64,000 nt of DNA, taken from the NCBI RefSeq assembly GCF_943736995.1, contig NZ_OX031157.1, positions 965,001-1,029,000 of the forward strand, given 5' to 3'. Shown here one piece after another: positions 61,625-64,000 of the stretch; positions within the stretch are counted from its first letter, which is position 1, and each line of letters starts with the position of its first letter. The stretch comes from Sporosarcina sp. Marseille-Q4943. GTDB taxonomy: Bacteria; Bacillota; Bacilli; Bacillales_A; Planococcaceae. A program made the translations under genes and the position numbers. Under the pieces are notes generated by a model. That model did no database searches, had not been told where the DNA came from, and saw only the letters and a list, made by a program, of their open reading frames with translations.

Positions 61625-61652
61625 CACGCGCATAACAGAATAGACATGCCTA

Positions 61653-61721
61653 TTACGAAGGCATGGCAGGTGAAATTATGGTGCCGATCAATTGTGCAAT
61701 AGCCATATTGATTTTCGCCAT
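61653..61721 (-). CDS. 22-residue hydrophobic peptide gene
   Basis: An open frame of 22 codons that begins MAKINMAIAQ, contains LIGTII and ends SPAMPS. AAGCGGGTGAT, nine of eleven bases complementary to the 16S 3' end, lies five nt upstream of the ATG. It has its own promoter (61754-61782) and terminator (61593-61624), giving a ~155-nt transcript. One hydrophobic helix with a single Lys near the N-terminus; the peptide may sit in the membrane or be secreted. An overlapping 34-codon frame (start 61731) is less well placed relative to the ribosome binding site. It could alternatively be a small RNA. Confidence 0.55.
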   Translation of the reverse strand: MAKINMAIAQLIGTIISPAMPS

Positions 61722-61753
61722 AAAACATCACCCGCTTTCTGAAAGTTGTTTTC

Positions 61754-61782
61754 ATCATAACAAAACGATTATTCACGGTCAA
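61754..61782 (-). promoter_or_regulatory. Promoter of the 22-residue peptide gene
   Basis: Minus strand: TTGACC (61782-61777), exactly 17 bp, TATGAT (61759-61754). The -35 box lies in the last codons of the vanZ-like gene. Confidence 0.7.
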
Positions 61783-62374
61783 CAATTTTTTCATGCTTAG
61801 CAAACACTTTCCAGACGAGATAGACGCCATATCCGAAAACTACACCGATTGTATTCAAAATGATATCGTCAATATCTACACTTCGGCCAATGAAATACTG
61901 GGTGCTTTCAATGAAGCAAGTTACTCCTAAACCGATGAATGCGATTTTACCGAACGAACGCATCCTTTTCCACAAGAGTGGAATGAAAAATCCAATCGGA
62001 GAAAAAACGAACAGATTGCCGAGAAGATTCACAAGCGAAACGCTGCTCCAACCGCTCACATACTCATTCGCATGAAAGTAATTCGTGATCGTTCGGAATG
62101 GAATGATATTGACGCTCGATAGACGATCAAAAAAATAAACATCAAAAAAGAACTTTCCCGTACTCCCGTCGACACCCATATTCCACTTCGGAATAATCGT
62201 CTGGGAGGCGAGCCCGACTAAGTAGAGAATAAATAGGGCAAGTAGCAGCTCATGCAATTTGTCAACGGGCAGTTTTCTTCTTTTGACGATGACCGTGCGT
62301 ATGAGTATGTAAACTGGAAGCGCAACAACCATATACGCTAGCATCTCGATGACATATGTACTAATTAACCACAT
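61769..62374 (-). CDS. VanZ-family membrane protein
   Basis: 201 residues from the ATG at 62374 (AAAAGGAGGAG upstream). Five hydrophobic segments and the VanZ signature: NIIPFRTI, SLVNLLGNLFVFSPIGFFIPL, and FIESTQYFIGRSVDIDDIILNTIGVVFGY. VanZ confers low-level teicoplanin resistance in enterococci; chromosomal homologues are common in Bacilli and their function is not known. No vanA-type genes are nearby. Confidence 0.88.
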   Translation of the reverse strand: MWLISTYVIEMLAYMVVALPVYILIRTVIVKRRKLPVDKLHELLLALFILYLVGLASQTIIPKWNMGVDGSTGKFFFDVYFFDRLSSVNIIPFRTITNYFHANEYVSGWSSVSLVNLLGNLFVFSPIGFFIPLLWKRMRSFGKIAFIGLGVTCFIESTQYFIGRSVDIDDIILNTIGVVFGYGVYLVWKVFAKHEKIVDRE

Positions 62375-62464
62375 AGCTCCTCCTTTTGACACCAATTTCT
62401 TCTTATAGAGCTTGACGATTTTATTAATGGAGATGTTCCAATCGATGTTTTCATCCGCAGAAAG

Positions 62465-62554
62465 TTATCGGTCATTTCCAGGATTTTATCGTTCATTTCC
62501 CACGTTTTATCGATCATTCTAGATGAGTTATCGGTCACTTTCACAACTTTATCG
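62465..62554. repeat. 21-bp-period array, five units (array 3)
   Basis: TTATCG starts at 62465, 62486, 62507, 62528 and 62549, an exact 21-bp period; the downstream GNTCATTTCC part is conserved in most units. It lies between the terminator of the phosphoesterase gene and vanZ. One minus-strand frame reads heptads starting D-K/N (DKVVKVT, DNSSRMI, DKTWEMN, DKILEMT, DNFLRMK). Confidence 0.9.
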
Positions 62555-62582
62555 CCAACTCGTGATCTTTGCCCCATAACAA

Positions 62583-62614
62583 AAAGCCTCGACAGGCGCC
62601 TGCCTTCGAAGCTT
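62583..62614 (-). terminator. Terminator of the phosphoesterase gene
   Basis: Imperfect stem with AAGC-TCGA and AGGC/GCCT parts, followed on the minus strand by TTTTTGTTATG. Confidence 0.75.
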
Positions 62615-62620
62615 TCCTTA

Positions 62621-63694
62621 TTACAACAAGCAATCCTTCGGAATCCACCCAACTTCGCCAATGCTCGACTTCACTAATGTATATCCTTCGTTACGATCAT
62701 CAGCGACAGAGACGGTTTCTCCTTTTTCAACAGATAAAAACGTTGTGCTTAAGTCGTTTTTACAATTGCCTTCATGAATAAATTCATTTTTTATCCACTG
62801 CTCAATGCCGAGATTCACATTTTCACATAACGTGAAATAATCTTCCTTTTGAAGGATGCGTAATTCATAGTTTGGGTAGGTGACCGTTCCTACACGTCCC
62901 GTTTCATCGACATGACTTCGAACAATCACTTTTTCTATCAATTCATCCACATATGTATAGGTGATGTCTTGTCCATCAATGATCAATGCATTCAACTGGC
63001 CGTCTCTTTTGATTTGATTGCCGCCGTCCAAAGCAATCACTCTCTTCTCCCGATCGATTATCGGACAATTTGAGCTGACAGTTTTCGCCCGATAATTGAC
63101 GACTGGCCAATGCCCGACGATGACCGTCTTATCCGCCTGATGCCCTTTCTCGTAAAACGCCTGAGCATACAATGCGAATTCACGGCTCGTCTCCCTCCAA
63201 TTCGGAATATCCTCCACACCCGCATGAATGATGATGAAGTCTTCTGTTTCATAGGCGATCGGCAGGCTATCCAGCCAATCTAGCACGTTACCGAAATGAA
63301 TCCGATAAAACGCCCCAAGTTCCTGCAGCGTCGCGAACTCGTCGAGCGTCTTCCCCTGACGGTCGAGCATTTCATTCAAAATGGAATTCTTCCGCTGCTG
63401 CATATAGTTTTTAATGCCCTCGACATGATTGAATACATAATCGTGGACGACATCGCAATTCCCTTTCGTAATGAAAACCCGATCAGATTCAGCGCTCAGC
63501 TTTCTCGCAAACGCTACCGTCGACAAGCTGTCCGGCCCTTTTTCACAAAGGTCGCCGTTGATGAATAAATAATCTTCTGTCGTATAATTCACTTTCTCGA
63601 GCAATTGCTGAAACAATGGTAAGTTTGCATGAATATCTGACGTAATGATCATTCGCCTATTTTTCTCTAACTTTAATTTCCTTACTTCAATCAT
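62621..63694 (-). CDS. Metallophosphoesterase (calcineurin-like) with SH3-like C-terminus
   Basis: 357 residues from the ATG at 63694 (AGAGGGG nine nt upstream). Metal motifs D20-x-H22 (SDIHAN), GD (47-48) and GHW. Where the family has GNH(E/D), this protein has GNCD at 78-81, so the catalytic His is replaced by C80. Residues ~315-357 look like a bacterial SH3-type domain (SVEKGETVSVADD...GEVGWIPKDCLL). Substrate could be a phosphoprotein or dinucleoside polyphosphate; unclear. Overlaps the end of the M20 gene by eight bases. Confidence 0.8.
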   Translation of the reverse strand: MIEVRKLKLEKNRRMIITSDIHANLPLFQQLLEKVNYTTEDYLFINGDLCEKGPDSLSTVAFARKLSAESDRVFITKGNCDVVHDYVFNHVEGIKNYMQQRKNSILNEMLDRQGKTLDEFATLQELGAFYRIHFGNVLDWLDSLPIAYETEDFIIIHAGVEDIPNWRETSREFALYAQAFYEKGHQADKTVIVGHWPVVNYRAKTVSSNCPIIDREKRVIALDGGNQIKRDGQLNALIIDGQDITYTYVDELIEKVIVRSHVDETGRVGTVTYPNYELRILQKEDYFTLCENVNLGIEQWIKNEFIHEGNCKNDLSTTFLSVEKGETVSVADDRNEGYTLVKSSIGEVGWIPKDCLL

Positions 63695-64000
63695 GGGGTA
63701 AATCCCCTCTTGAAGCACGATCCATTTGCTTTTCAATAAAATCTTTCAATACATGTGCAGCTACTACACAGTCGTTCAAGTCCGTCCATTCTTCCGGATT
63801 ATGGCTTATTCCTTTTTTACTGCGGACGAACAGCATGGCTGCAGGAACTTCCCTCCCGATGACCATGGCATCGTGCCCCGCCCCACTTATCAATTCCATC
63901 GGTTCAATCCCGAACTTCGTCATGGAGTCCTTCAAACTTGTTTTGAGTGTGTTGTCGATCAGCAATGGTTCAACTGCTAGCATCCGTTGGTAAAAGACGT
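63687..64000 (-). CDS. M20-family amidohydrolase, C-terminal part (allantoate amidohydrolase/N-carbamoyl-amino-acid hydrolase type)
   Basis: The last 104 codons, running off the right edge of the window. SGAGHDAMVIG and FVRSKKGISHNPEEWTD are the conserved C-terminal blocks of the hydantoinase/carbamoylase group of M20 metallohydrolases (metal-binding His in AGHDA and substrate-binding SHNPEE). Cleaves ureido or amide bonds of nitrogen compounds. It is coupled to the phosphoesterase gene. Confidence 0.85.
   Translation of the reverse strand, partial: VFYQRMLAVEPLLIDNTLKTSLKDSMTKFGIEPMELISGAGHDAMVIGREVPAAMLFVRSKKGISHNPEEWTDLNDCVVAAHVLKDFIEKQMDRASRGDLPHD

Noticed and set aside
61624..61830. 68-codon frame overlapping the 22-residue peptide gene
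   Set aside because: It starts inside vanZ, has no ribosome binding site, and its internal ATG at 61731 lies within the ribosome binding site used by the 22-codon frame.
59429..62554. 21-bp arrays as CRISPR
   Set aside because: Units are contiguous with no unique spacers of 30 bp or more, no palindromic direct repeat of typical length and no cas genes in the window.
62365..62661. 98-codon minus-strand frame over the 21-bp array as a gene
   Set aside because: No ribosome binding site; its beginning overlaps the terminator and the end of the phosphoesterase gene and its end overlaps vanZ. The heptad reading is noted under the array instead.

Overview
The window is a chromosomal piece of a low-to-middle G+C Gram-positive, spore-forming and flagellated member of the Bacillales, most likely Sporosarcina or a close relative in the Planococcaceae. 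Evidence is a gamma-type small acid-soluble spore protein, the spore-cortex deacetylase PdaA, motA/motB, and gene order that follows the Bacillus subtilis ygxA-ygzB-perR-bcp-hemL-ygaE-ygaD-ntdP-sspE-mutY-yfhP and recX-yfhF blocks. An ATP-grasp ligase close to D-aspartate ligases suggests a peptidoglycan with a D-amino-acid cross-bridge, as in Sporosarcina, rather than the direct cross-link of Bacillus. The genus is an inference; no 16S beyond the first ~110 nt is present. Many genes (about ten of 63) start with TTG, each with a good ribosome binding site.

Layout: 1-110 is the 5' end of a 16S rRNA gene (minus strand) preceded by two tandem rrn promoters. 690-6750 is the ygxA-perR-hemL-ygaE block, with a perfect PerR operator before perR. 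6790-12473 is a five-gene oligopeptide ABC operon (order D-F-A-B-C) inserted between ygaE and ygaD. 12724-20937 is the spore/DNA-repair block: ygaD, ntdP, sspE (sigma-G promoter), mutY, yfhP, yfhH, recX, yfhF and pdaA (sigma-G promoter). 21089-22542 is an M23 lipoprotein gene bracketed by two inverted dispersed repeats. 22561-31656 holds an MFS transporter, OsmC, a possible small RNA, class I fumarase, a ZosA-like metal ATPase behind tandem PerR/Fur-like boxes, a YihY protein and an AGCS symporter. 31757-38165 has motAB (sigma-D-like promoter), aminopeptidase, carbonic anhydrase and an M3 peptidase/acetyltransferase pair. 38328-49000 has thiT with a TPP riboswitch, map, a DEAD-box-like helicase, an amidase, the ATP-grasp ligase, a pseudouridine synthase and GDPD. 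48091-54386 holds a transporter/amidohydrolase operon, an IS1182 remnant between two inverted repeats, an N-acetyltransferase, an orphan stressosome RsbR protein, a LysM-3D wall protein and two very small genes. 54908-64000 has a 1,486-residue bacillopeptidase F-like protease, TerC, a second-type RsgA GTPase, a 22-codon peptide gene, VanZ, a phosphoesterase and the end of an M20 amidohydrolase.

Beyond the genes, three patterns stand out. (1) Seven well-preserved copies (plus one degraded) of a ~125-bp GC-rich element with inverted ends; six form three head-in inverted pairs enclosing the M23 gene, an IS1182 fragment, or only 30 bp. (2) Three intergenic arrays with an exact 21-bp period, each lying just beyond a rho-independent terminator. 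(3) A compact transcription unit for a 22-residue hydrophobic peptide. Base-level calls were made by eye; no alignments, folding or searches were run.
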